NCBI RefSeq assembly: GCF_023721715.1
Contig: NZ_JAMDLG010000001.1
Coordinates: 809,889-873,888 of the forward strand
Reading direction: 5' to 3'
From: Parasegetibacter sp. NRK P23
GTDB taxonomy: Bacteria > Bacteroidota > Bacteroidia > Chitinophagales > Chitinophagaceae
Length of the DNA stretch: 64,000 nt
Position numbers and translations under genes: made by a program. Positions 55,480 through 63,817 of the stretch are shown here, piece by piece. Below the pieces are notes generated by a model. It saw nothing but the letters and a program-made list of their open reading frames with translations. It searched no databases and was not told the origin of the DNA. Position 1 is the first letter of the stretch, and each line of letters starts with the position of its first letter.

Positions 55480-55496
55480 TTACCATAATTTGGTAA
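55480..55496 (+). promoter_or_regulatory. Inverted repeat operator upstream of parD
   Basis: TTACCA (55480-55485) and TGGTAA (55491-55496) with a 5-nt AT spacer, overlapping a TAATTTG promoter-like element and lying 22 bp before the antitoxin ATG. ParD antitoxins with ribbon-helix-helix DNA binding usually repress their own operon at such palindromes. Confidence 0.55.
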
Positions 55497-55518
55497 TTTA
55501 GGTGTAAATTTTAAAATT

Positions 55519-55770
55519 ATGGGACGAAATACTTCCGTTTCATTAGGCGACTATTTTGAACATTTTGTAGAAGCAAGGGTAGCCAAAGGAAGGTATAAAA
55601 ATGCGAGTGAGGTAATACGTGCGGGATTGAGGCTTTTAGAAGAAGAAGAAAATAAATTTCTGACACTTAAATCCGCCATTGAGGAAGGAATAGAAAGCGG
55701 CATTGCTACGGGGTTCAATCCTAAGAGCCACCTTCAGGAACTTAAAGCCATGAAGCGTAAAAATGGCTAA
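55519..55770 (+). CDS. ParD-like antitoxin
   Basis: An 83-residue ribbon-helix-helix antitoxin. The N-terminus NTSVSLGDYFEHFVEARVAKG and the segment YKNASEVIRAGLRLLEEEE are the ParD/CC2985 family pattern. It pairs with the ParE toxin encoded by the overlapping next gene (8-bp overlap) and is expected to repress the operon through the palindrome just upstream. The module is AT-rich compared with its neighbours, which fits a mobile toxin-antitoxin unit. Confidence 0.9.
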   Translation: MGRNTSVSLGDYFEHFVEARVAKGRYKNASEVIRAGLRLLEEEENKFLTLKSAIEEGIESGIATGFNPKSHLQELKAMKRKNG

Positions 55771-56059
55771 ATACGAACTTTCTAATAGCGCTGTCGCAGA
55801 CCTTTCTAATATTTGGGATTATACATTTGAAGCATGGTCAGAAAAGCAGGCGGATAAATATTACAATATCCTTATTGAGACTTGCAACAAAATTGCACAA
55901 ACACCAGACATTGGAAAAACTTATGATCCTATCGGCCCTGACATTCTTGGATTTCGCATTAACAGGCATATCATATTCTACCGAGTTGCAGTAAATGGAA
56001 TAATCATTCTCAGAATCCTCCACCAACAAATGGACCTGAAAAGCAGGATTAGAGAATAA
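55763..56059 (+). CDS. ParE-like toxin
   Basis: A 98-residue RelE/ParE-fold toxin with LSNSAVADLSNIWDYTFEAWSEKQADKYY near the N-terminus and the C-terminal GFRINRHIIFYRV strand. ParE toxins usually target DNA gyrase; this activity is inferred from the family. It overlaps parD by 8 bp, indicating coupled translation. No membrane segment. Confidence 0.9.
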   Translation: MAKYELSNSAVADLSNIWDYTFEAWSEKQADKYYNILIETCNKIAQTPDIGKTYDPIGPDILGFRINRHIIFYRVAVNGIIILRILHQQMDLKSRIRE

Positions 56060-56119
56060 AATCAAGTACGCTTCAACCTGTTAAACTTTCTGAAAATCCT
56101 GAAAGTTCTTACATTCCCC

Positions 56120-56127
56120 TACCTTTG
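56120..56127 (+). promoter_or_regulatory. -7 element (TACCTTTG) abutting the GbsR-like gene
   Basis: Exact TAnnTTTG match with CTTC (4 nt) before the ATG at 56132, so the mRNA would start at or next to the start codon. Confidence 0.45.
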
Positions 56128-56131
56128 CTTC

Positions 56132-56638
56132 ATGAAATTCTCTGAAGCCAAACAACAATTCATCGCCAGTTGGGGCGCATTCGGCTCACAATGGGGCATC
56201 AACCGTACCATGGCGCAAATCCACGCGCTGCTGCTGGTGAGCCCGGAACCATTGAGTGCGGAAGTAATCATGGAAGAACTCAACATCAGCCGGGGCAACG
56301 CCAATATGAATATCCGCGAACTGATCGATTGGGGGCTGGTGGAACGCGTTTTGATACCTGGTGAAAGAAAGGAATTCTTCACCGCCGAGAAAGACATCTG
56401 GAAGGTGGTGAAACAGATCACAAGGGAACGGAAAAAAAGAGAACTGGAGCCGATGCTGAAACTCCTGGATCAATTGAAAGAAGTGGAGGATGACCCCAAA
56501 AATCCGGAGGTGAAATCTTTCAACAACGCGATCACAGGAATCAGGAAGATGGCCGGGCAAACGGACAATGCCCTCGACAAACTGATCAAAGCAGATGAAA
56601 ACTGGTTCACCGGCACCTTGTTAAAACTGATCAAATGA
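56132..56638 (+). CDS. GbsR/MarR family transcriptional regulator
   Basis: A 168-residue regulator. A winged helix-turn-helix domain (~20-95) is visible: MAQIHALLLVSPEPLSAEVI, ELNISRGNANMNIREL (recognition helix), VERVLIPGERKEFF wing. A long C-terminal helical region probably dimerises. GbsR proteins respond to choline or related osmolytes in Bacillus, but the ligand here is unknown. It overlaps the next gene by 4 bp (ATGA). Confidence 0.85.
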   Translation: MKFSEAKQQFIASWGAFGSQWGINRTMAQIHALLLVSPEPLSAEVIMEELNISRGNANMNIRELIDWGLVERVLIPGERKEFFTAEKDIWKVVKQITRERKKRELEPMLKLLDQLKEVEDDPKNPEVKSFNNAITGIRKMAGQTDNALDKLIKADENWFTGTLLKLIK

Positions 56639-56997
56639 GTAAGAAAACACTTGTACTGGGCGCATCGGATAACCCGCAACGTTACAGCTACCTGGCCATG
56701 CAACGCCTGAAAGCAAGAGGGCATGAAACGGTGGGCATCGGCAGGAAAGCAACTACTGTAGACGGAACAGCGATATTAAAGGAGAAACTTCCTTTTGAAA
56801 ACATAGACACCATTACCCTGTACCTGAACGAAACCCACCAGCAGGAATATTATGATTATATCCTGTCGTTGAAACCCAAACGTATTATTTTCAACCCCGG
56901 CACCGAAAACCCTGAACTGTATGCGCTGGCGGAACAAAATGGCATAGAACCCGTGGAGGCCTGCACGCTGGTAATGCTAAGTACAAACCAGTATTAG
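56635..56997 (+). CDS. CoA-binding domain protein (YccU-like)
   Basis: A 120-residue Rossmann-like protein of the CoA_binding_2 family: VLGASDNPQRYSYLAMQRLKARGHE, then TLYLNETHQQEYYDYIL and a RIIFNPGTENPEL-like C-terminus. The conserved IIFNPG(T/A)E motif is present. It may bind CoA but its role is unknown. It overlaps the GbsR-like gene by 4 bp, so the two are coupled. Confidence 0.88.
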   Translation: MSKKTLVLGASDNPQRYSYLAMQRLKARGHETVGIGRKATTVDGTAILKEKLPFENIDTITLYLNETHQQEYYDYILSLKPKRIIFNPGTENPELYALAEQNGIEPVEACTLVMLSTNQY

Positions 56998-57091
56998 GCT
57001 GAAATATTTTTTGCGGAAAAACGTTCCTATTCTATACTTGCAATAGCATTCGTCCCTACAAAAACCATTTTGTAACACCCAATATCGTAGT

Positions 57092-57556
57092 ATGAAGAAC
57101 CTCAAACAGGCAGCTGTTCTGATGTTTCTTGTAGGGGGATGCGCCATGTCTGCTCAATCACAGGAGCAACCCACCCGTCAGAAACAGATTGCCAACGCAC
57201 CATCAGTGTTCCGTGAAGTGAAAGCGAAAATCCCTTTCGCCGCGAACGAAATAAGCCACACTTTACAACTCCGCGAAGGAACAAAAAACAAAGTATTTAT
57301 TGCCCCGGATTTCATGCTGGAAGGAGAGATCGTCTCCAATTTCCGGAAGAACAAACAGGTTTCAGGAATACAACTGAAAGCCGCCAATTACGGAGGCGCC
57401 CTGCTCACCCTTTCCAGAATCACGGAAGAAGACGGAAGCACTTCGTTCACTGGTCGTATCTACAACCGGGAAACCGGTGAAGCGTACGTGCTTACGAAAG
57501 AGAACGACCAGTACTTCTTCGTGAAAACGAACGCGAAGTTTTTATTGGTCGACTAG
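57092..57556 (+). CDS. Secreted hypothetical protein
   Basis: A 154-residue exported protein with a signal peptide to ~residue 24 (CAMSAQSQ). The mature part is a mix of beta-strands and charged residues (IVSNFRKNKQ, LTLSRITEEDG, YNRETGEAYVLTKEN) that suggests a small beta-barrel or lipocalin-like fold. I do not recognise the family. No lipobox is evident. It is upstream of the secreted metzincin-like gene by 49 bp and may share its transcript. Confidence 0.6.
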   Translation: MKNLKQAAVLMFLVGGCAMSAQSQEQPTRQKQIANAPSVFREVKAKIPFAANEISHTLQLREGTKNKVFIAPDFMLEGEIVSNFRKNKQVSGIQLKAANYGGALLTLSRITEEDGSTSFTGRIYNRETGEAYVLTKENDQYFFVKTNAKFLLVD

Positions 57557-57605
57557 CGCCCGTTTTTGATCCGCCCGATCCATCCCCTATCCAAACATCA
57601 TCCGC

Positions 57606-59192
57606 ATGAAAACCATTTTACGTTCATTGCTCTGCGTTGTACTGCTGTGGCTGACGCATAAAACCAATGCCCAGGTTATAAAACTGAACAGCTATCCTGC
57701 CGCCGCCGGGGTTATTTTCCTTGATTTCGACGGGCATTATGTAACCGGCACCTCCTGGAACTGGAGCGGTCCAATTTCCGCTGCCGCGTCCGGCTTCTCC
57801 AATACGGCAATTGAAGAGATTTTCAACCGGGTCGCTGAAGACTTCCGTCCCTTCAACATCAATATCACCACGGATTCCACCGTGTATTTCGCAGCCCCCA
57901 TCCGGCAACGCACACGGGTAATCGTAACCCCCACTTCGGCCTGGTACGGCAATGCGGGTGGCGCGGCCTGGGTGGGGTCTTTTACCTGGGGCGATGATAC
58001 ACCCTGTTTCGTGTTCCCCAATAAACTCAGTTATTCCACCAAAAATGTGGGGGAAGCCTGCTCTCACGAAGCCGGACATACCCTCGGATTGCAACACCAG
58101 AGCCGCTTTAATGAATCCTGTGCATTGGTGGAAGAATACAATTCAGGAAAAGGAACTGGTGAAATCAGTTGGGCGCCCATCATGGGCAACAGTTATGCGC
58201 GCAACCTCACCACCTGGACCAAAGGCACCAGCGCCTTCGGCTGTAATTACATACAGGACGATATCAAAACCATTACCAGCTTCGCCAATAAAATCAGCTT
58301 TCGTGCCGACGATCATGCCGATCACATTGAAGCCGCCGCCCCTATCCCCACCAGTGGCAACAGCATCGCCGCCAGCGGTATCCTCACCAGGATGGACGAT
58401 AAGGATGTATTCAGTTTAACGCTCACGCAACCGGCTATCCTTCAACTGAACGCCGTTCCATATACGGTGAACAGCAATAACTCCGGCGCTAATCTCGACA
58501 TCAAACTCAGTATGATCGGCAGCAACGGCGATACGCTTGCCAGCTTCAATCCCCCGGATAAACTCAGTGCGGCCATAGATACATTTGTTCAGGCAGGCAC
58601 TTATTATTTCGCCGTGGATGGCGTAGGGAACAGCTATCTTTCTGACACCTCCAGCATCGGCTTCTACAATATTACCGGTGTCTTCGTTGCAAATGGCATA
58701 CTTCCTGTTCACAACATCAGGCTCACGGGATCCCAATCGGGGAGCAAACACATCCTTCAATGGAAAATCGACGGCGACGAACCAGGTTACAATGCCGAAT
58801 TGCAGGTATCCAAAGACGGAACACGGTTTGAGACCGTATTTCTATCGGATCACTCCAACAGTTATACTTATTCGCCGGAAACACCTGGTCCGCATTACTA
58901 CCGTTTACGGGTCAAAGGCATTCATGCGGCCCAACACCACTATTCTAATACTGTAGTTATCAAAGGCGATCCGGTGAAAACAGCGGAAGTACATGCACTC
59001 GGGAACGGCAATTACCAGATCAGCGCCGCACATGCCGCCGAATACCTGCTGCTGGATCCCTCTGGCAGAATGATCAGCAAAGGAAGATTGAACAAGGGTT
59101 CCAACCGGTTCACGCTATCATCCGGTGGTATTTACCTCCTCAAAATACAGGATGGCATGAGCAGCCAAACCGAGAAGTTAATGAAACAATAA
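57606..59192 (+). CDS. Secreted metzincin-like metalloprotease, T9SS cargo
   Basis: A 528-residue exported zinc protease candidate. Signal peptide to ~residue 22. The zinc motif HEAGHTLGLQH places H154, E155, H158 and H164 in the metzincin pattern HExxHxxGxxH. After the catalytic region come a pre-peptidase C-terminal-like beta domain (~245-365) and a fibronectin-like segment; the last ~75 residues (YLLLDPSGRMISKG, then SGGIYLLKI) resemble a T9SS type A sorting domain. Secretion by T9SS and proteolysis of a polymer or protein outside the cell are inferences. Confidence 0.8.
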   Translation: MKTILRSLLCVVLLWLTHKTNAQVIKLNSYPAAAGVIFLDFDGHYVTGTSWNWSGPISAAASGFSNTAIEEIFNRVAEDFRPFNINITTDSTVYFAAPIRQRTRVIVTPTSAWYGNAGGAAWVGSFTWGDDTPCFVFPNKLSYSTKNVGEACSHEAGHTLGLQHQSRFNESCALVEEYNSGKGTGEISWAPIMGNSYARNLTTWTKGTSAFGCNYIQDDIKTITSFANKISFRADDHADHIEAAAPIPTSGNSIAASGILTRMDDKDVFSLTLTQPAILQLNAVPYTVNSNNSGANLDIKLSMIGSNGDTLASFNPPDKLSAAIDTFVQAGTYYFAVDGVGNSYLSDTSSIGFYNITGVFVANGILPVHNIRLTGSQSGSKHILQWKIDGDEPGYNAELQVSKDGTRFETVFLSDHSNSYTYSPETPGPHYYRLRVKGIHAAQHHYSNTVVIKGDPVKTAEVHALGNGNYQISAAHAAEYLLLDPSGRMISKGRLNKGSNRFTLSSGGIYLLKIQDGMSSQTEKLMKQ

Positions 59193-59249
59193 TTCAACAA
59201 AGCTCCGGTTGCAACATAAATTTTCTTTATATTAGGAAAACATTTTCGT

Positions 59250-59723
59250 ATGCTCTGGAGAAAATTTAATGGCGACCCTATTGATCTGCCCATCAAAAGC
59301 GCCGTGGAAACAGCCATCAGGCGGGAAGTTGACAAAGGTTTCTCTCTCAAGGTATGCATCGGCACCGACTCACAGGTAAAAGGCCAGGAAACGGAATTCG
59401 CCACCGTGATCGTTTTCCTCCGGGAAGGTCATGGCGGATTCATGTTCATCCACAACGAAAAAACGCGGCATCCCTACTCCATCAAGGAACGGATGCTGGT
59501 AGAAGTGGCCAAATCCATCGAGATCGCGTATGAACTTTGCGACCTCTTCACAAAGTATGATGTGGACATGGAAGTACATGCCGACATTAACACCAATCCG
59601 CATTTCAAAAGCAACGAAGCGCTGCGCGAAGCCATGGGCTATATCCTCGGAATGGGATTCGCCTTCAAGGCCAAACCGGATGCTTTCGCCAGCAGTTGCT
59701 GCGCGGATAAGGCGGTAAATTAG
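59250..59723 (+). CDS. RNase H-like YkuK family protein (DUF458)
   Basis: A 157-residue soluble protein of the YkuK/DUF458 family. Recognisable features are GTDSQVKGQETEFATVIVF with the family acidic residue, and EVHADINTNPHFKS, typical of an RNase H-like fold. Catalytic activity is not established. It lies 20 bp before engB and may be cotranscribed with it, although engB has its own -7 element. Confidence 0.85.
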   Translation: MLWRKFNGDPIDLPIKSAVETAIRREVDKGFSLKVCIGTDSQVKGQETEFATVIVFLREGHGGFMFIHNEKTRHPYSIKERMLVEVAKSIEIAYELCDLFTKYDVDMEVHADINTNPHFKSNEALREAMGYILGMGFAFKAKPDAFASSCCADKAVN

Positions 59724-59731
59724 AAACTGCC

Positions 59732-59739
59732 TACCTTTG
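59732..59739 (+). promoter_or_regulatory. -7 element (TACCTTTG) abutting engB
   Basis: Exact TAnnTTTG match with 4 nt (CGCC) before the engB ATG at 59744, predicting a leaderless or nearly leaderless transcript. Confidence 0.45.
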
Positions 59740-59743
59740 CGCC

Positions 59744-60343
59744 ATGGTCATCAAAAGCGCGCAATACCTCATCAGCAGTCCTGGCATCCAGCTCTGCCCT
59801 AAACCCGACCGCCCTGAATTTGCTTTTATCGGTAGAAGCAATGTGGGGAAGTCGTCCCTCATCAACCTTCTCTGCAACCAGGAAAAACTCGCCAAAACCA
59901 GCGCCAGTCCCGGAAAAACCCAGATGATCAACCATTTCGACATCAATGGTGCCTGGTACCTCGTTGACCTTCCCGGCTATGGCTACGCGAAAGTGTCGCA
60001 GAACCAGCGGAAAAGCTGGACCAAAATGATCGAGGAATACCTCCGCAAAAGAGAGAACCTCCGCAACGTATTCATTCTCATCGACAGCCGCCATTCTCCC
60101 CAGAAAATAGACCTGGAATTCGTGAACCAGCTCGGTGAATGGGGGATTCCATTTGCACTGGTATTCACCAAAGCCGATAAAACCACGCAACGGGAAACCG
60201 CGCAAAATGTAAAACGCTTCCTGCAGGCGATGCTGGAAACATGGGAGGAACTGCCGCCGCATTTCGTGACATCTACGGTGAAAAAAATGGGAAAGAAAGA
60301 AATTCTGGATTTTATTGATGATGTGATGAGTTCGGTGGATTAG
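59744..60343 (+). CDS. engB: Ribosome biogenesis GTPase EngB/YsxC
   Basis: Small GTPase needed for large-subunit ribosome assembly. The 199-residue protein has the G1 loop GRSNVGKSSLIN, the G3 loop DLPGYGYAK and the G4 motif TKADK, all in the EngB pattern. It converges on a Wzi/RemB-like gene; the full-length R1 copy C fills the gap between them. Confidence 0.96.
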   Translation: MVIKSAQYLISSPGIQLCPKPDRPEFAFIGRSNVGKSSLINLLCNQEKLAKTSASPGKTQMINHFDINGAWYLVDLPGYGYAKVSQNQRKSWTKMIEEYLRKRENLRNVFILIDSRHSPQKIDLEFVNQLGEWGIPFALVFTKADKTTQRETAQNVKRFLQAMLETWEELPPHFVTSTVKKMGKKEILDFIDDVMSSVD

Positions 60344-60346
60344 GGT

Positions 60347-60686
60347 TTTCACGCAACTGCTTTGTGCTTTGCACTGCGCAGACGCAATGGAGCACTGCTT
60401 CATTCTTCGCAGACGCAAAGCCTAGATTAGTTGGGGTTTTCCTTTGAGTTTTTTTCTCGCCACGGCGCTACGACGCCACGTGCTGCTGAATGCGTAAAGG
60501 CTAATTTCATAAAGGCTGGCTATCTTCCTTTTTAAGGCTTTATATTTTAAGTGCCCTTTCTCTTTAGTCTATGTCCCAATATAAAACATACTGTCTGTTC
60601 TCGGCCAATAATTAACCAGAAAATCAATCAGGGCCTTACGTTGCGCCTTTGCGCCGTTGCGAGAAATAAAAAAACTTCGCGTGAAA
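60347..60686. repeat. Structured repeat R1, copy C (340 bp)
   Basis: Left end TTTCACGCAACTGCTTTG (60347-60364) and right end CGCGTGAAA (60678-60686) match copies A and B. The inner arms TTTCTCGCCACGGCGCTACG (60453-60472) and GCGCCGTTGCGAGAAA (60651-60666) are present. The loop differs from that of A and B. The element fills nearly all of the gap between the converging stop codons at 60343 and 60688. Confidence 0.8.
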
Positions 60687-60687
60687 A

Positions 60688-62385
60688 TCAATAATCATAC
60701 TCCCTCCTGAACATATTCATCCGCAACCCCACGCTCACCATGGTTGAACTGGCTTTCAGCCCCGTGTACATTTCGTTTACCGCTACCGTATTGAGTTTCC
60801 GGTGCACCAACCCCGCTTCCAGGAATACATTTTCTTTCGCTTCATAACTTAGCCACAGCGAGGCGTTTATTGTTTTCCCCTGTACCGCGTCTCCGATCTG
60901 GAAACCGTAATCGGCAGGGCGTGTCGTGTAGAGGTTGAAGATATTGCTCCCGAAGTTAAGTCCGGCGGTATCTATGCCTTGTAACGCGTAGATCACTTTC
61001 CCGTCGATTCGCCATTTGGGTGCGGGCTGCCAGGAGGCGATGCCCACCACTTCTTTGAAATTAGCGCCCAGCGGGTGAGCGAGCGGTTGGTTGTAATGGT
61101 TGTGACTGGCCACGGAATCGCGGAAGGAATAAGTGAACGGACGCACGATGTTGGTTTCCACCTGCAAATCCAGGTTGTTTACACCGAAGGCATCCACATA
61201 TTTTCCTCCCAACTGGATGCCCCATTTGTTGCCCCACCAGCCATTTCCACCGGTAAGCTCTGAGATTTTCAGTTCATCCAGGGCCAGTTGGCCATACAGC
61301 TGAATGCGTTTGGCGATGTTGGCCTTGAAATCGAAGCCCGCGATACCATTGTCTGCGCTTCCGTTCTGTTGCTCCACGGAGCGGAGAAATATAATGGGAT
61401 TGAGGTAGGTGAAATCGAAATGGTCCTTCCTGCCGAAAACAACGGATTCGAACAATCCGATGTTGAGCCAGCGGGTGGCCTGCAAACTGAGGTGGTGCAT
61501 GGCCGCGTACTTCTTGGAAAGCAGTTCATCCCGCGGATTGGAAAGATACTGCGGGGTGAGTTCCATGAACAGGTTCTGGTAGTTGAACTTCCAGATGCGC
61601 GTATTTATTTTGAAGAAAAGCTGGTTGTTGGCGAAATCGCTCAGGAACAGGCTGCGGTAGCCGTTCCCGATAAATTGCTTATCATATCCGAACTGCAGGT
61701 CGATGAACTTAGCCGCGTTGAAACTGATGGACCCGCGGGCATCAAAGTAATCCACCGCTGTGTTTCTGAAGGATTTGTAGAAACCCACGCCCGGAACCGC
61801 CCTGTAGCGGGCGATACGCTCCATGAACCAGGACGGGCCGCGCTCCTGGTTTTCGGTCATATAAGTGGAGAAGGCAATCTTTTTCCCGATCAGTCCTCGG
61901 ATAGTAATGCCGCGTGTATTCTGGAAAAGGGATTCATCGTTATCCGTTTCTTTCATCCACCTGAGTTGAAGGATGGGGTTCACGGCCAGGAAGAAATCGT
62001 CGTTCTTCACTTCAAAAAAATTCGCCTTCTTCTGGTAAAAAGTTTTGAACCAGGGCTTTTTTGAAAGAAAAGAAGCCGGTTCGTTCTCCACATACTCACT
62101 GTTCTGTGCCAGCGCGGAAAGCATATTGGCCTGGTCCACCTTCGTTAAAACCCCGGCGCTATCGGCATCAGCCAGGGCCGCCACCCATTTTTTACCCGGG
62201 AAAGGCTTGGCGGTATTGAAACGCAATTCAGGGTGCGACTGCATTTTAATGTCCAGCCGGTCCAGTAAACGGTATTCTTTCGACCCTTGCGGGAACCAGT
62301 TGGTTTGGGCGAGCAATGTAACCGGTAAACATAAAAAGAGGATGCTTACCACGCTTTTAATAACTTGCATCAGATATTGATTCAT
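60688..62385 (-). CDS. Wzi/RemB-like outer membrane beta-barrel
   Basis: A 565-residue exported protein with a signal peptide to ~residue 27. The body is rich in amphipathic beta-strands, with the stretch GYDKQFIGNGYRSLFLSDFANN and a C-terminal aromatic strand, as in capsule-assembly Wzi barrels and the Flavobacterium protein annotated RemB. Both are outer membrane proteins, linked to capsule attachment and gliding respectively. I choose family level only. It converges on engB across repeat R1 copy C and is divergent from the dihydroorotase gene. Confidence 0.6.
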   Translation of the reverse strand: MNQYLMQVIKSVVSILFLCLPVTLLAQTNWFPQGSKEYRLLDRLDIKMQSHPELRFNTAKPFPGKKWVAALADADSAGVLTKVDQANMLSALAQNSEYVENEPASFLSKKPWFKTFYQKKANFFEVKNDDFFLAVNPILQLRWMKETDNDESLFQNTRGITIRGLIGKKIAFSTYMTENQERGPSWFMERIARYRAVPGVGFYKSFRNTAVDYFDARGSISFNAAKFIDLQFGYDKQFIGNGYRSLFLSDFANNQLFFKINTRIWKFNYQNLFMELTPQYLSNPRDELLSKKYAAMHHLSLQATRWLNIGLFESVVFGRKDHFDFTYLNPIIFLRSVEQQNGSADNGIAGFDFKANIAKRIQLYGQLALDELKISELTGGNGWWGNKWGIQLGGKYVDAFGVNNLDLQVETNIVRPFTYSFRDSVASHNHYNQPLAHPLGANFKEVVGIASWQPAPKWRIDGKVIYALQGIDTAGLNFGSNIFNLYTTRPADYGFQIGDAVQGKTINASLWLSYEAKENVFLEAGLVHRKLNTVAVNEMYTGLKASSTMVSVGLRMNMFRREYDY

Positions 62386-62404
62386 GATTTAGAGACTGAA
62401 AAGT

Positions 62405-63808
62405 ATGCAAAATTATCTCATTAAGAATATCCAGGTCGTGAATGAAGGCCTGGTTCAGGTGAACGATGTATTGATTGCCGGCGGAAGAATTGAAAAAATC
62501 GCGCCACAAATAAGTTCAGATGTAGCCGTGGAAATCAACGGCGAAGGAAAGTTCCTGCTGCCGGGCGCCATCGACGACCAGGTGCATTTCCGGGAACCGG
62601 GTCTTACCCACAAGGCCACCATTGGGTCCGAAGCCAAAGCCGCCGTTGCCGGAGGTGTTACCTCGTTTATGGAAATGCCGAATACTGTTCCCAACGCACT
62701 CACCATTGAATTGCTGGAAGATAAATATAAGATTGCCGCGCAAACTTCCCTCGCCAATTATTCCTTTTTCATGGGCACCGCCAACAACAACGCGGATGAA
62801 GTGCTGAGAGTGAACGAGCTGAAAAAAGACATCTGCGGTGTGAAGATATTCATGGGTTCCAGTACCGGAAACATGCTGGTAGACAACTATGTTACCCTCA
62901 ACAAAGTGTTCAGCGAATCCGAAGTGCTGATCGCCACCCATTGCGAGGACGAGAAGATCATCAAACGGAATTACGAAAAAAGAATCACGGAAAAGCCTGA
63001 ACTGGATGCAGCCGACCACCCCATCATCCGCGATGCGGAAGCCTGTTTTGAATCTTCCCTTACCGCAATCCAGTTCGCAAAGAAATACAATAGCCGCCTG
63101 CACATACTCCACATCAGCACAGCGAAGGAACTGGCCCTTTTCTCCAATATGCTGCCGCTGAAAGAAAAAAGGATCACCGCTGAGGTATGCGTGCACCACC
63201 TGCATTTTACCGCCGACGACTATGCGCAACTGGGCTACCAGATCAAATGTAACCCCGCCATTAAATCGCCTGAAAACAAGGCCGCTTTGTGGGAAGCGTT
63301 GCTGGACGACCGTTTAGATGTGATCGCCACCGACCATGCCCCGCATACGCTTACCGAAAAAGGCTATGTGCGCAACGAAGCGGGTATGCTGGTGCCGGCT
63401 CCGGAAAACCCCGGTTACCAACACGCGCATTCCGGCTTGCCGCTGGTACAACATTCCCTCCCGCTGATGCTGCATTATGTGAAGCAAGGCAGGATAAAGC
63501 TGGAAAAAGTAGTGGAAAAAATGAGCCACGCCGTTGCCGATTGTTTCCAGATCGCCAACCGGGGCTATATCCGCGAAGGCTATATGGCCGACCTGGTAAT
63601 AGTGGATATGAACGCGCCTTACACGATTAATACGGGCAACATCCTGTACCAATGTGGCTGGAGCCCGATGGAAGGCATGTCCCTCCCCGCTTCCGTCACC
63701 CATACTTTTGTAAACGGCAACCTGGTGTACCATGCGCCCGGTGGTGATTATGGAAAAGCGGTATGGAATGAATCAATGAAGGGAGAACGGCTGCAGTTTG
63801 ACCGATAA
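62405..63808 (+). CDS. pyrC: Dihydroorotase
   Basis: Third step of pyrimidine synthesis, closing carbamoyl aspartate to dihydroorotate. The 467-residue protein is a class I-type amidohydrolase: metal-binding DDQVHFREPG, a VKIFMGSSTGN segment, metal-binding HCEDE, ILHIST and the C-terminal DVIATDHAPHT. It is one of the few clear metabolic genes in this part of the window. The MutS-like gene begins 9 bp after its stop. The pyrC name is by function; class I enzymes are also called pyrC in many genomes. Confidence 0.92.
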   Translation: MQNYLIKNIQVVNEGLVQVNDVLIAGGRIEKIAPQISSDVAVEINGEGKFLLPGAIDDQVHFREPGLTHKATIGSEAKAAVAGGVTSFMEMPNTVPNALTIELLEDKYKIAAQTSLANYSFFMGTANNNADEVLRVNELKKDICGVKIFMGSSTGNMLVDNYVTLNKVFSESEVLIATHCEDEKIIKRNYEKRITEKPELDAADHPIIRDAEACFESSLTAIQFAKKYNSRLHILHISTAKELALFSNMLPLKEKRITAEVCVHHLHFTADDYAQLGYQIKCNPAIKSPENKAALWEALLDDRLDVIATDHAPHTLTEKGYVRNEAGMLVPAPENPGYQHAHSGLPLVQHSLPLMLHYVKQGRIKLEKVVEKMSHAVADCFQIANRGYIREGYMADLVIVDMNAPYTINTGNILYQCGWSPMEGMSLPASVTHTFVNGNLVYHAPGGDYGKAVWNESMKGERLQFDR

Positions 63809-63817
63809 ATACCGCCC

